From Peterkaempfera podocarpi (GTDB lineage: Bacteria > Actinomycetota > Actinomycetes > Streptomycetales > Streptomycetaceae), in assembly GCF_042466665.1 (NCBI RefSeq), contig NZ_CP162102.1, positions 4,402,001-4,466,000 on the forward strand: a stretch of 64,000 nt of DNA, written 5' to 3'. This document shows, piece by piece, positions 33,601-44,499 of the stretch. The position numbers were made by a program, and so were the translations under genes. Positions within the stretch are counted from its first letter, which is position 1. Each line of letters begins with the position of its first letter. Under the pieces are notes generated by a model. It saw nothing but the letters and a program-made list of their open reading frames with translations. It was not told the origin of the DNA and made no database searches.

Positions 33601-35030
33601 CCGACACGGCAACTCTGCCCGGGGGGATGGACCGGGCCGCCGTCCTGGACCTGGCGCGGCTGTCCTCCCGGGGAGACCTCCCTCAGCTCCACGACCAGAT
33701 CCGCCGCACCGGCGGCTGCGCGAACCCGATCCACATCCGGGGCTGGCGCAAGCTGGTCTACGCGCCGACCGGCGCCGTGTGGCACGAGTACTCCACGCAT
33801 AACCAGCCCGGGGGGCGGCTCAAGGTCGCCTGCGGCAACCGCCGGGCCTCGCGTTGCCCGTCCTGTGCTCGCACGTATGCGGCGGACACCTTCCACCTGA
33901 TCCGGGCCGGGCTGGTCGGCGACGACACCAAAGGTGTGTCCACCACGGTTCGGCAGCATCCTCGGGTCTTCGCCACCCTGACCGCCCCGTCGTTCGGCCC
34001 GGTGCACAACCGCCCGGATGCGGGGGCCTGCCGCTGCGGCACAGTGCATCCGAAGGGGGACGCCCGGCTGGGCACGCCCCTGGATGCCGACCGGTACGAC
34101 TACGCGCACGCGGTGTTGTGGAACAACCACGCCCCTGAGCTGTGGCGCCGGTTCACGATCTACCTGCGCCGCGAGGTCGCCACCCGCGCGGGCATCCCCC
34201 GATCTCGGCTCGGGGACGTCGCCCGGGTCTCCTTCGGCAAGGTCGCCGAGTACCAGCGCCGGGGCGCGGTCCACTTCCACGCTGTCATCCGCCTCGACGG
34301 CGCCGACGGCGCCGACACCCCACCCCCGGCCTGGGCCACCCTCGCGCTCCTGGACGACGCCATCCGCGCCGCAGCCCGCTCGGCCGGCGTACCTGTGGCC
34401 GCTGCCACAGACCTGCCGGCGCGGGTGCTGCGCTGGGGCGCCCAGGTGGACGTGCGCCCGATCGGGGGCTTCGGGTCGGGGGAGATCAGCGAACGGGCGG
34501 TCGCCTCGTACGTGGCCAAGTACGCCACCAAGTCGGCGGAAGCAACCGAGTCGGTGGACCGCCGGATCATCGAGCGCCGGGAGATCGACCGGCACGACCT
34601 GCCCGAGCACACCCGCCGCCTGATCCAAGCCTGTTGGGACCTGGACGCGGCCTACCCGGATCGGATGCTGGCGCACTGGTCGCACATGCTCGGCTTCCGC
34701 GGCCACTTCTCCACCAAGTCGCCCCGGTACTCGACCACCCTCGGCGCGCTGCGACGGGTCCGCGCCGACTACCGCGCCAACCAGGCCCGCGAAGACCTCC
34801 GGGAACGGCTGCTCTCCGCTGGACTGCCGGACCTGGACGACCTGCCCGAGGCAGAAACCCTTGTGCTCGCGCACTGGACCTTCGCTGGGTCCGGCAACAC
34901 CCCGGGGGAGTCCCTGCTGGCCGCCAGCATCGCCCGGGAGCTGCACGAGACCCGTACCACCGCCCGAGAGGAGATGGCCGCGCTGCTGGCCGCAGAGGAG
35001 GAGGCACAGGCATGTCTGACGAGCTGCTGA
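33597..35030 (+). CDS. RepSA-like replication initiator protein
   Basis: 477 residues. Matches the actinomycete plasmid/AICE initiators of the RepSA type: a Cys-rich N-terminal zinc-binding part (CGNRRASRCPSCARTYAADT; GACRCGTVH), a central HFHAVIRLDG motif (HUH-like pair) and YVAKYATKSAE, whose Tyr/Lys resembles rolling-circle relaxase catalytic segments. Expected to nick a double-strand origin and start rolling-circle replication of the excised element. The GTG start overlaps the upstream stop by four bases. The C-terminus overlaps the xis gene by 19 bases. Confidence 0.9.
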   Translation: MTDTATLPGGMDRAAVLDLARLSSRGDLPQLHDQIRRTGGCANPIHIRGWRKLVYAPTGAVWHEYSTHNQPGGRLKVACGNRRASRCPSCARTYAADTFHLIRAGLVGDDTKGVSTTVRQHPRVFATLTAPSFGPVHNRPDAGACRCGTVHPKGDARLGTPLDADRYDYAHAVLWNNHAPELWRRFTIYLRREVATRAGIPRSRLGDVARVSFGKVAEYQRRGAVHFHAVIRLDGADGADTPPPAWATLALLDDAIRAAARSAGVPVAAATDLPARVLRWGAQVDVRPIGGFGSGEISERAVASYVAKYATKSAEATESVDRRIIERREIDRHDLPEHTRRLIQACWDLDAAYPDRMLAHWSHMLGFRGHFSTKSPRYSTTLGALRRVRADYRANQAREDLRERLLSAGLPDLDDLPEAETLVLAHWTFAGSGNTPGESLLAASIARELHETRTTAREEMAALLAAEEEAQACLTSC

Positions 35031-35191
35031 CCGTCCCTGAGGTGATGGTTCGCCTCAAGCTTGGGCGCTCCGCCGTCTATGACCTGATCCGGACGCGCCA
35101 GCTGGCGTCCATCACCATCGGCCGGGCTCGGCGCATCCCCGTTGCGGCGGTGCGCGCCTTCGTGGCCGTGCGACTGGAGGAAGCAGCCTGA
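35012..35191 (+). CDS. xis: AlpA/excisionase-type helix-turn-helix protein
   Basis: 59 residues, MerR-like DNA-binding excisionase: LLTVPEVMVRLKLGRSAVYD, then LIRTRQLASITIGRARRIPV. The length and fold are typical of Xis proteins encoded in front of AICE integrases, which drive excision with Int. It overlaps the rep gene's end, and its TGA shares a base with the integrase ATG (TGATG). Confidence 0.9.
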   Translation: MSDELLTVPEVMVRLKLGRSAVYDLIRTRQLASITIGRARRIPVAAVRAFVAVRLEEAA

Positions 35192-36342
35192 TGGCGAAGC
35201 GGAACCCCAACGGGGCGGGCTCGATCACCCGGCGCAAGGACGGCCGGTACATGGGTGCGGCCTACGTGACCAACACCCGTGGCGAGCGGGTTCGGAAGTA
35301 CGTCTACGGCAAGACGTACGACGAGGCGGCCGAAGCGCTGGCCGCACTCCAGCAGCAGGAACGCAAGGGTGTGCCGGTGCCCGACAAGGCGTGGAAGCTG
35401 GGGGACTTCCTGGATCACTGGCTGGCCGAGATCGTGAAGCCCAACGTCCGGCCGACCACCTACAGCAAGTACGAGACGATGGTGCGGCTCTACCTGGTGC
35501 CCGGTCTGGGCACGAAGCGGCTGAACAAGCTGGGCTCAGCGGATGTGCGCACGTTCCTGAATGACTCGCTGTCGGCGGGCGTGGGCCGGTCCACGGTGGC
35601 GGAGTGCCTTAAGGTCCTGCGGAACGCGCTCAACCGGGCCATGCGGGAGGAGCTGCTGCTCCGGAACGTGGCCGCGCTGGTGGACATGCCCAAGGTGACC
35701 AAGAAGGAGTCGATCCCCTGGTCCGCCGATGAGGCGGTCGTCTTCCTCAAGCGGGCGCGGTCGCACCGGCTCTACGCGGCCTTCGTCCTGGCGCTCGTGC
35801 TCGGCCTGCGTCGCGGTGAGCTGCTGGGGCTGCGCTGGGTGGATGTCGACCTGCCTGGCGGCGTCGCCCACCCGCGCAAGCAGGTGCAGCGGGAGACCGG
35901 GGTCGGGCTGGTCCTGGTGGACCTGAAGACGGAGACGTCCAAGTCGGCCCTGCCACTGCCTCGGCTCTGCGTCGAAGCTCTGGGCGAGCGTCGGCGGCTG
36001 CAAGAGCTGGAGCGGGAGATGAAGGGCACAGCCTGGCAGGAAACCGGGCTGGTCTTCACCTCCGCGGCCGGCGGGCCTGTCGACCCGGACGGCTTCTCCG
36101 GGACCTTCGAGCGGCTGGTGAAGCGGGCCGGTGTCCGGCGGGTCCGGCTGCACGACACCCGGCACACCTGCGGGACCCTGCTGGCCGCTCTGGACGTGCA
36201 CCCGCGCTATGCCAAGGAGATCCTGCGGCACAGTCAGATCGCGGTGACGCTGGACATCTACACGCACGTCACGTCGGCCTCGCAGCGGGCCGCCGCCGCT
36301 CGGCTGGGCACCAAGCTCCGGGACGGCCTCCACGGGCGTTGA
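35191..36342 (+). CDS. int: tyrosine site-specific integrase of the element
   Basis: 383 residues. N-terminal AP2-like arm-binding part (GSITRRKDGRYMGAAYVTN), a core-binding SAM-like domain (about 65-150), and the catalytic domain with Arg in LGLRRGELLGLRW, HxxR in LHDTRHTCGTL, His in ILRHSQIAVT and nucleophile Tyr in LDIYTHV. It inserts the element into the 3' end of tRNA-Ile. It is next to the attachment site, as usual. Translation is coupled to xis. Confidence 0.96.
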   Translation: MAKRNPNGAGSITRRKDGRYMGAAYVTNTRGERVRKYVYGKTYDEAAEALAALQQQERKGVPVPDKAWKLGDFLDHWLAEIVKPNVRPTTYSKYETMVRLYLVPGLGTKRLNKLGSADVRTFLNDSLSAGVGRSTVAECLKVLRNALNRAMREELLLRNVAALVDMPKVTKKESIPWSADEAVVFLKRARSHRLYAAFVLALVLGLRRGELLGLRWVDVDLPGGVAHPRKQVQRETGVGLVLVDLKTETSKSALPLPRLCVEALGERRRLQELEREMKGTAWQETGLVFTSAAGGPVDPDGFSGTFERLVKRAGVRRVRLHDTRHTCGTLLAALDVHPRYAKEILRHSQIAVTLDIYTHVTSASQRAAAARLGTKLRDGLHGR

Positions 36343-36361
36343 TGTCAACCGTGGATGTCAA

Positions 36362-36393
36362 AGAGGCTCCGGGGAAATTTCCCCGGAGCCTCT
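36362..36393. terminator. bidirectional terminator between int and tRNA-Ile
   Basis: Perfect 32-base palindrome (arms AGAGGCTCCGGGGAAA). Serves the rightward integrase and the leftward tRNA; element-supplied, replacing the original one at 31101. Confidence 0.85.
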
Positions 36394-36397
36394 CCGC

Positions 36398-36474
36398 TGG
36401 TGGGGCTAACAGGACTTGAACCTGTGGCCTCTTCCTTATCAGGGAAGCGCTCTAACCGTCTGAGCTATAGCCCC
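36398..36474 (-). tRNA. tRNA-Ile (anticodon GAT), hosting the integrated element
   Basis: Complete tRNA: acceptor GGGGCTA/TAGCCCC, anticodon loop CTGATAA giving GAT, T-arm CAGGTTCAAGTCCTG, and an encoded CCA (36398-36400). Its 3' half is within the 44-base attachment repeat, so it is now supplied by the element while the original half lies at 31144-31187. Confidence 0.97.
36399..36442 (-). repeat. attachment site repeat in intact tRNA-Ile
   Basis: 44-base direct repeat partner of 31144-31187, extending from the CCA end to the anticodon loop. Confidence 0.95.
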
Positions 36475-36583
36475 GCGCTGCACTGAAAGATTAGCGGATC
36501 GATGGCCGAACGCCCAAATCCGTATCCGCGCGCGCCGCACACCCAGCGAACGCAAGGCGCAGCTCAGCGGCCTCCACCACAGC

Positions 36584-36617
36584 GGGCCCGGCTCCGGCGG
36601 ATGCCGGGGCCGGGCCC
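36584..36617 (-). terminator. terminator of the gyrB-gyrA-DUF3566 operon
   Basis: 14-base-pair hairpin with one wobble (GGGCCCGGCTCCGG, loop CGGATG) 18 bases after the DUF3566 stop. Confidence 0.8.
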
Positions 36618-36634
36618 GTCGGGGCCGGGGAGGG

Positions 36635-37378
36635 TTACTCCTCCTCGGCGAGGGTGACCTCGACACCGCCGGCAAAGCCCGCGGCGGTGTTGTAGATGAA
36701 GGCGCCCAGCGTGGCCAGGGCCGTCAGCAGCACCACATCGACCACGGCGATGATCGTGCTGAACGTGAAGGTCTTACCGAAGGAGAGGTACGACTGGAGG
36801 TCGAAGCCCTGGCTGGTGTCCGAGCCGGTGACCTCCTTGAGAGTGCTGCCGACCGAGTCGAAGACGCCGATCCCGTCGAGCACCATCCACAGCACACAGG
36901 AGGCCACGATGGTGATCACGCCCAGCGCGATGGACAGCAGGAAGCTGACCTTCATCACCGACCAGGGGTCCACCTTGGTGACCCGCAGCCGGGCCTTGCG
37001 GGTCCGGGCCGACCCGCCTGCCGCGGCAGGACTCGCCGAGGGCCTGCGGGAGGAGGTGGCGGGTCCGGTGCGGGTGCCCCGGGCCGGGGTCGTCCCCTTG
37101 GCGTAGGTGGTCGGCTGCGAGTAGCCGCCCGCTCCGGGCTGTGCGGTGCCCGTACCGACCGTCGGCGGTGCCTGAGGAGGCTGCGGGTAGCCATAGCCCC
37201 CCTGCCCCTGGCCGGCATCGGCCACCGGAGGCATCAGCGAGGTCGAGGCGGCCGGCTGCTCTGCTGGTGCCCGATGGCCGCCGCCAGGCGCGTGCTGGCC
37301 GCCCTGGCCCCTGGCCTGCGCGGATCCCTGCCGGCCTCCGGCAGCTCCACCGCCTGCCGCGCCCGTGGCTCCACTCAC
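36635..37378 (-). CDS. DUF3566 transmembrane protein
   Basis: 247 residues. A long Gly/Ala/Gln/Pro-rich cytoplasmic N-terminus (about 1-125) is followed by the DUF3566 domain: basic RLRVTKVDPWSVMKVSFLLS, helix IALGVITIVASCVLWMVL, and C-terminal helix TIIAVVDVVLLTALATLGAF ending in EVTLAEEE. The gene follows gyrA across actinobacteria; function unknown, a membrane link to replication or division is suggested only by context. GTG at 37378 with GGAGG. Confidence 0.92.
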   Translation of the reverse strand: MSGATGAAGGGAAGGRQGSAQARGQGGQHAPGGGHRAPAEQPAASTSLMPPVADAGQGQGGYGYPQPPQAPPTVGTGTAQPGAGGYSQPTTYAKGTTPARGTRTGPATSSRRPSASPAAAGGSARTRKARLRVTKVDPWSVMKVSFLLSIALGVITIVASCVLWMVLDGIGVFDSVGSTLKEVTGSDTSQGFDLQSYLSFGKTFTFSTIIAVVDVVLLTALATLGAFIYNTAAGFAGGVEVTLAEEE

Positions 37379-37540
37379 CCTGGTCCTCCCGCAGTTCCCC
37401 TCCAGGCCGGTTGTCTCCGCCCTGGTCAGTCCAAATGGTCCCGCACCGGACGGGTCGCCCGGCCGCGGTCAGCCGACCGGCCGGACGGTGCCCACGGCAG
37501 ATCCGCGGTACCGTCCGGCCGCCCGGCCGGGAAGCGATCC

Positions 37541-40213
<2,673 letters not shown>

Positions 40214-40262
40214 TGCTGGTCAGTTTCCTTTCGCGCGCTGCTGTCCTGGCTTCCGACCGGGG

Positions 40263-42269
40263 TCAGACGTCCAGGAAGCGGACGTCCTTGGCGTTGCGCT
40301 GGATGAAGGTGCGTCGGGCCTCGACGTCCTCGCCCATCAGGACCGAGAACAGGTCGTCGGCGCGGGCCGCGTCCTCCAGCGTGACCTGCAGCAGCACCCG
40401 GTGCTCCGCATCCATGGTGGTGACCCGCAGCTCCTCGGCGTTCATCTCGCCGAGACCCTTGAAGCGCTGGATGGCGTCGTCCTTGGGGAGCCGGCGGCCG
40501 TTGTCCACGCCGGCCCGGATCACGGCGTCGCGCTCGCGGTCCGAGTAGACGTAGTCGAAGTCGTCCTTGCTCCACTTGATCTTGTACAGCGGAGGCTGGG
40601 CCAGATAGACGTGACCCGCCTCGACCAGCGGCCGCATGAAGCGGAAGAGCAGGGTGAGCAGCAGCGTGCGGATGTGCTGGCCGTCGACGTCGGCGTCGGC
40701 CATCAGCACGATCTTGTGATACCGCAGCCTGGTGATGTCGAAGTCCTCGTGGATGCCGCAGCCGAAGGCCGAGATCAGCGCCTGGACCTCGGTGTTCTGC
40801 AGCACCCTGTCGATCCGGGCCTTCTCCACATTGAGGATCTTGCCGCGGATCGGGAGGATCGCCTGCACCCGCGGGTCACGGCCGGACTTGGCCGAGCCGC
40901 CGGCGGAGTCACCCTCGACGATGAAGATCTCGCACTCGGAGGGGTCCTTGCTCTGGCAGTCCGAGAGCTTGCCCGGCAGCGAGGCGCTCTCCAGCAGGCC
41001 CTTGCGACGGGTGAGGTCGCGCGCCTTGCGGGCCGCCACCCGGGCGGTGGCCGCCTGGATGGACTTCCGGATGATGTCGGAGGCCTCGGTGGGGTTGCGG
41101 TCCAGCCAGTCGTTGAGGTGCTCGTGGACGACCTTCTGCACAAAGGTCTTGGCCTCGGTGTTGCCCAGCTTGGTCTTGGTCTGGCCCTCGAACTGCGGCT
41201 CGCCCAGCTTGACCGAGATGATCGCGGTGAGGCCCTCGCGGATGTCCTCGCCGGTGAGGTTGTCGTCCTTCTCCCGGAGCAGCTTCTTCTCCCGCGCGTA
41301 GCGGTTGACCAGGCCGGTCAGCGCCGCACGGAAGCCCTCCTCATGAGTACCGCCCTCATGGGTGTGGATGGTGTTGGCGAAGGAGTAGACGCCCTCGCTG
41401 TAGGAGCTGTTCCACTGCATGGCGACCTCGACCGAGATCGTCCGGTCGCGGTCCTCCACCTCGAAGTCGATGACGGTGGGGTGGACCAGCTCGCCCTTGC
41501 GGGAGTTGAGGTACCGGACGAAGTCGGAGATGCCGCCCTCGTAGTGGTACCGGACCGAGCGGGGCTTCCCCTCCTCGTCGGAGTGGTCGGGGCGCTCGTC
41601 GCTGAGCGAGATGGTCAGCCCCTTGTTGAGGAACGCCATCTCCTGGAACCGCCGCGACAGCGTCTCGAAGGAGTACTCGGTGGTCTCGAAGATGTCCGGG
41701 TCGGCCCAGAAGGTCACCGAGGTGCCGGTCTCCGCGGTGGCCTCGTTCTTCGCCAGCGGAGCCGTGGGGGCGCCCAGCTTGTACTCCTGGGACCAGCGGT
41801 AGCCGTCGCGCTTCACCTCCACCGAGACCCGGCTGGAGAGGGCGTTGACCACGGAGACGCCCACGCCGTGCAGACCGCCGGAGACGGCGTAGCCGCCGCC
41901 TCCGAACTTGCCGCCGGCGTGCAGCACGGTCAGCACGACCTCGACCGCGGGCTTGCCGGTGGACTTCTCGACGTCGACCGGGATACCGCGGCCGTTGTCG
42001 ATCACCCGCACCGCGCCGTCGCGCAGGATGGTGACGTCGATGGTGTCCGCATGCCCGGCGAGCGCCTCGTCGACCGAGTTGTCGACGACCTCGTAGACGA
42101 GGTGGTGCAGGCCGCGCTCACCGGTGGAGCCGATGTACATGCCGGGGCGCTTGCGGACGGCTTCGAGCCCTTCGAGGACCGTGATCGCGCTGGCGTCGTA
42201 CGACGTCCCGTTGCCGGGAGTGGTGTCGGAGGTCTCAGGGGACTGGTTGGGGTTGCCGGAATCGGCCAC
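40263..42269 (-). CDS. gyrB: DNA gyrase subunit B
   Basis: 668 residues. GHKL ATPase domain with VYEVVDNSVDEALAGHAD and GGKFGGGGYAVSGGLHGVG, transducer domain, and TOPRIM domain with EGDSAGGSA, IRGKILNVEKA and DADVDGQHI. The GTG at 42269 (ADSGNPNQSPETSD follows) matches homologues; the open frame beyond is not conserved-looking. Codes the ATP-driven half of gyrase and is the first gene of the gyrB-gyrA-DUF3566 operon. Confidence 0.98.
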   Translation of the reverse strand: MADSGNPNQSPETSDTTPGNGTSYDASAITVLEGLEAVRKRPGMYIGSTGERGLHHLVYEVVDNSVDEALAGHADTIDVTILRDGAVRVIDNGRGIPVDVEKSTGKPAVEVVLTVLHAGGKFGGGGYAVSGGLHGVGVSVVNALSSRVSVEVKRDGYRWSQEYKLGAPTAPLAKNEATAETGTSVTFWADPDIFETTEYSFETLSRRFQEMAFLNKGLTISLSDERPDHSDEEGKPRSVRYHYEGGISDFVRYLNSRKGELVHPTVIDFEVEDRDRTISVEVAMQWNSSYSEGVYSFANTIHTHEGGTHEEGFRAALTGLVNRYAREKKLLREKDDNLTGEDIREGLTAIISVKLGEPQFEGQTKTKLGNTEAKTFVQKVVHEHLNDWLDRNPTEASDIIRKSIQAATARVAARKARDLTRRKGLLESASLPGKLSDCQSKDPSECEIFIVEGDSAGGSAKSGRDPRVQAILPIRGKILNVEKARIDRVLQNTEVQALISAFGCGIHEDFDITRLRYHKIVLMADADVDGQHIRTLLLTLLFRFMRPLVEAGHVYLAQPPLYKIKWSKDDFDYVYSDRERDAVIRAGVDNGRRLPKDDAIQRFKGLGEMNAEELRVTTMDAEHRVLLQVTLEDAARADDLFSVLMGEDVEARRTFIQRNAKDVRFLDV

Positions 42270-42561
42270 GAAGCGCCCTTTCTGGCACAGCGCGGACCGC
42301 ATCCCCGCCCGGCTGGGCAGGACTCGACGCGGCCACGGGTTCGTCTCAGAACCGCAAGCGGCGGTGTATTGCTTCCAGTCTACCGGTACCGCCGACAGAG
42401 ATGGGCGTTTGCCAGCCCCTGAGGGCTGATGTGCCGCTCTGAATCCCCTCCGCACATGTCCCGATACTCAGGCGGGGGGCCAACTGCGCTCAAATGGGCC
42501 CTCAGGCTCTCCGCAGCGCTGCTCGCGGCAGCCGGCGGTCGCCAGGTGGAGCGACCGGGGC
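42270..42561. other. gyrB leader/promoter region
   Basis: 292 bases without a gene; read leftward a TAGACT -10-like hexamer lies near 42376-42381. Supercoiling control of gyrB is known in actinobacteria but no element can be assigned from the sequence. Confidence 0.4.
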
Positions 42562-43116
42562 TCAGCCCCAGGTGTCCCTCGGACCGCGGCTCCCCGGCGC
42601 CCTCAGCCGCCCGTAGCTCCGCGGTGGCCCGGCCGGACCCTGGACCTTGATCACCTTCACCGTCCCGTGCCCCAGCTCCTTGTTGAGCCGGGCGACCAGC
42701 TGCGGGGCAAGCAGCCGCAGCTGGGTGGCCCATGCCGTGGAGTCGCAGCGCACACTCAGCTCACAGGACTCCTCGCTGTAGTGCTCGGGAGCGCAGTGCG
42801 CCGCGATCTCGGGACCGACGATCTGCGGCCAGCGGCCCATCACGCCGCCCACCGCGGCCGGAGCCTCCCAGCCCCGCTCGGTGATCAACTGGCGCATCGC
42901 CGCCCCCAGCGGCACCGGATCGCGCCCATCGGCGCGGGCTCCGCTGCGCAGCCCCCGGCGCTTGGACTCCTTCTTCTGCCGGACCTGCTCCCCGCGCTCC
43001 CGGGCCTGCTCCTTGGCGGCGCGCAGCGCCACCCGGGCCAGGTCCACTCCGGACAGCGCCGGGCCGGACGGCTGCCGGGGGTCGGGCCCTGAGTCCTCGC
43101 TGTGCACATCGGTCAC
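42562..43116 (-). CDS. DciA-like DUF721 protein
   Basis: 184 residues. The N-terminal half is basic and charged (KEQARERGEQVRQKKESKRR); the C-terminal half is the DUF721 fold with GRWPQIVGPEIAAHCAPEHY and WATQLRLLAPQLVARLNKEL. DUF721/DciA proteins load or operate the replicative helicase DnaB where DnaC is absent. Conserved position between recF and gyrB. ATG at 43116. Confidence 0.93.
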   Translation of the reverse strand: MTDVHSEDSGPDPRQPSGPALSGVDLARVALRAAKEQARERGEQVRQKKESKRRGLRSGARADGRDPVPLGAAMRQLITERGWEAPAAVGGVMGRWPQIVGPEIAAHCAPEHYSEESCELSVRCDSTAWATQLRLLAPQLVARLNKELGHGTVKVIKVQGPAGPPRSYGRLRAPGSRGPRDTWG

Positions 43117-43300
43117 GGGAGCCTGTTCCTTCCCCAGCCGTGGACAGTGAAGTGGTCCAGCCTACGGCCTGGCCGCGTGATCCGGGCCGGGGAACAGCCA
43201 CCCGTCCCCCGACCGGGGAGGACCGGCGCCCCAGCGCCGTGCCCCGGCTGCACGGTCGCCCGTCCAGGGACATCCTGGCCGGACGCGGGCACCTGGGCGG

Positions 43301-44434
43301 TCACCCTTCGGCGATGCGCCGGACATCACCGTCGGCGACCGCGAACCGGGCACCCGACAGCGCCTGCGGCACGTCCTCCGGTACCGCCGCGGTGACCAGC
43401 ACCTGCTCACCGGGGGCCACCAGCTCGGCCAGCCGATCGCGCCGGCGGCTGTCCAGCTCGGCGAAGACATCGTCCAGGATCAGGACGGGCTCACCGCCGT
43501 CCTGGCGCAGCAGCTCATAGGAGGCCAGCCGCAGCGCCAGGGCGTACGACCAGGACTCGCCATGGCTGGCATAGCCCTTGGCGGGCAGTGGGCCCAGCCT
43601 GAGCAGCAAGTCGTCGCGGTGCGGCCCCACCAAAGTCACCCCACGCTCGATCTCCTGCTTCCGTACCGAGGCCAGCGCCTCCAGCAGCGCCTGGTACGCC
43701 TCCTCGCGGGAGGTGGGGGGCGGTCCCTCCACCGAGCTGCGGTACTCCAACGTGGTCGGGCCACCGCCGGGCGCAAGCTGCTCATAGGCCTTCTCCACCA
43801 GCGGCTGCAGCGCGGCCACCAACTGGAGGCGGAAGGCGGTCAACTCGGCGCCCGACCGGGCGAGATGGCCGTCCCAGACGTCCAGGGTGGACAGGTCGGC
43901 CTTGCCGCCCCCCGCCCTGCGGGCCATGGCGGCGGTCTTCAGCAGGGCGTTCCGCTGCTTGAGGACCCGCTCGTAGTCCTGCCGAACGCCTGCCAGTCTG
44001 GGGGCGCGGGCGGTCAGTAGCTCGTCCAGGAAGCGCCGGCGCTCCCCGGGGTCGCCCTTCACCAGGGCGAGGTCCTCCGGCGCGAAGAGCACGGTGCGCA
44101 GCAGGCCCAGCACATCACGCGGCCGCACATTGGAGGACCGGTTGATCCTGGCGCGGTTGGCCTTGCCGGGGTTGATCTCCAGTTCGATCAGGGTGGAGCG
44201 GCCCTCCCGCAGCACGCTGCCCCGGACCACCGCCCGGTCGGCGCCCAGACGCACCAGCGGGGCGTCGGCGGCCACTCGGTGGCTGCCCAGCGTGGCCAGA
44301 TAGCCCACGGCCTCGACCAGGTTGGTCTTGCCCTGGCCGTTGGGGCCCACAAAGGCCGTCACGCCCGGGTCCAGGGGAACCTCGACCCGGGCGTAGGAGC
44401 GGAAGTCGGCGAGCGACAGATGCGCGATATGCAT
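43301..44434 (-). CDS. recF: RecF recombination/replication-repair ATPase
   Basis: 377 residues, SMC-like ABC ATPase that helps load RecA at gaps. Walker A in FVGPNGQGKTNLVEAV, signature-like segment LRLASYELL, Walker B in VLILDDVFAELDSRRR, and H-loop ATAAVPEDV equivalent. N-terminal MHIAHLSLADFRSYARVEV is family-typical. ATG at 44434. Confidence 0.96.
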   Translation of the reverse strand: MHIAHLSLADFRSYARVEVPLDPGVTAFVGPNGQGKTNLVEAVGYLATLGSHRVAADAPLVRLGADRAVVRGSVLREGRSTLIELEINPGKANRARINRSSNVRPRDVLGLLRTVLFAPEDLALVKGDPGERRRFLDELLTARAPRLAGVRQDYERVLKQRNALLKTAAMARRAGGGKADLSTLDVWDGHLARSGAELTAFRLQLVAALQPLVEKAYEQLAPGGGPTTLEYRSSVEGPPPTSREEAYQALLEALASVRKQEIERGVTLVGPHRDDLLLRLGPLPAKGYASHGESWSYALALRLASYELLRQDGGEPVLILDDVFAELDSRRRDRLAELVAPGEQVLVTAAVPEDVPQALSGARFAVADGDVRRIAEG

Positions 44435-44499
44435 GGTGTGCTGATCGCGCGGGGTTCTGTGGCCCGCGCTGACTTCCTCTCAGTGACGGTCGGACCGGA

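Larger units (their letters stand above)
31144..36442. mobile_element. compact AICE-like integrated element in tRNA-Ile
   Basis: A 5.3-kb element between identical 44-base repeats (31144-31187 and 36399-36442) that cover the 3' half of tRNA-Ile up to the anticodon loop. Cargo, right to left: tyrosine integrase, Xis-like HTH, RepSA-like initiator, small protein, GntR repressor with its operator array, and a frame-disrupted small membrane gene. This is the int-xis-rep core of pSAM2-type actinomycete integrative conjugative elements, but no TraB/FtsK-like transfer gene or spd genes were found. Either a transfer-defective remnant or a mobilisable satellite. Confidence 0.9.

Noticed and set aside
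33230..35030. Open frames of over 150 residues antisense to the rep gene as extra element genes
   Set aside because: No start signals or domains; they mirror the rep coding strand.
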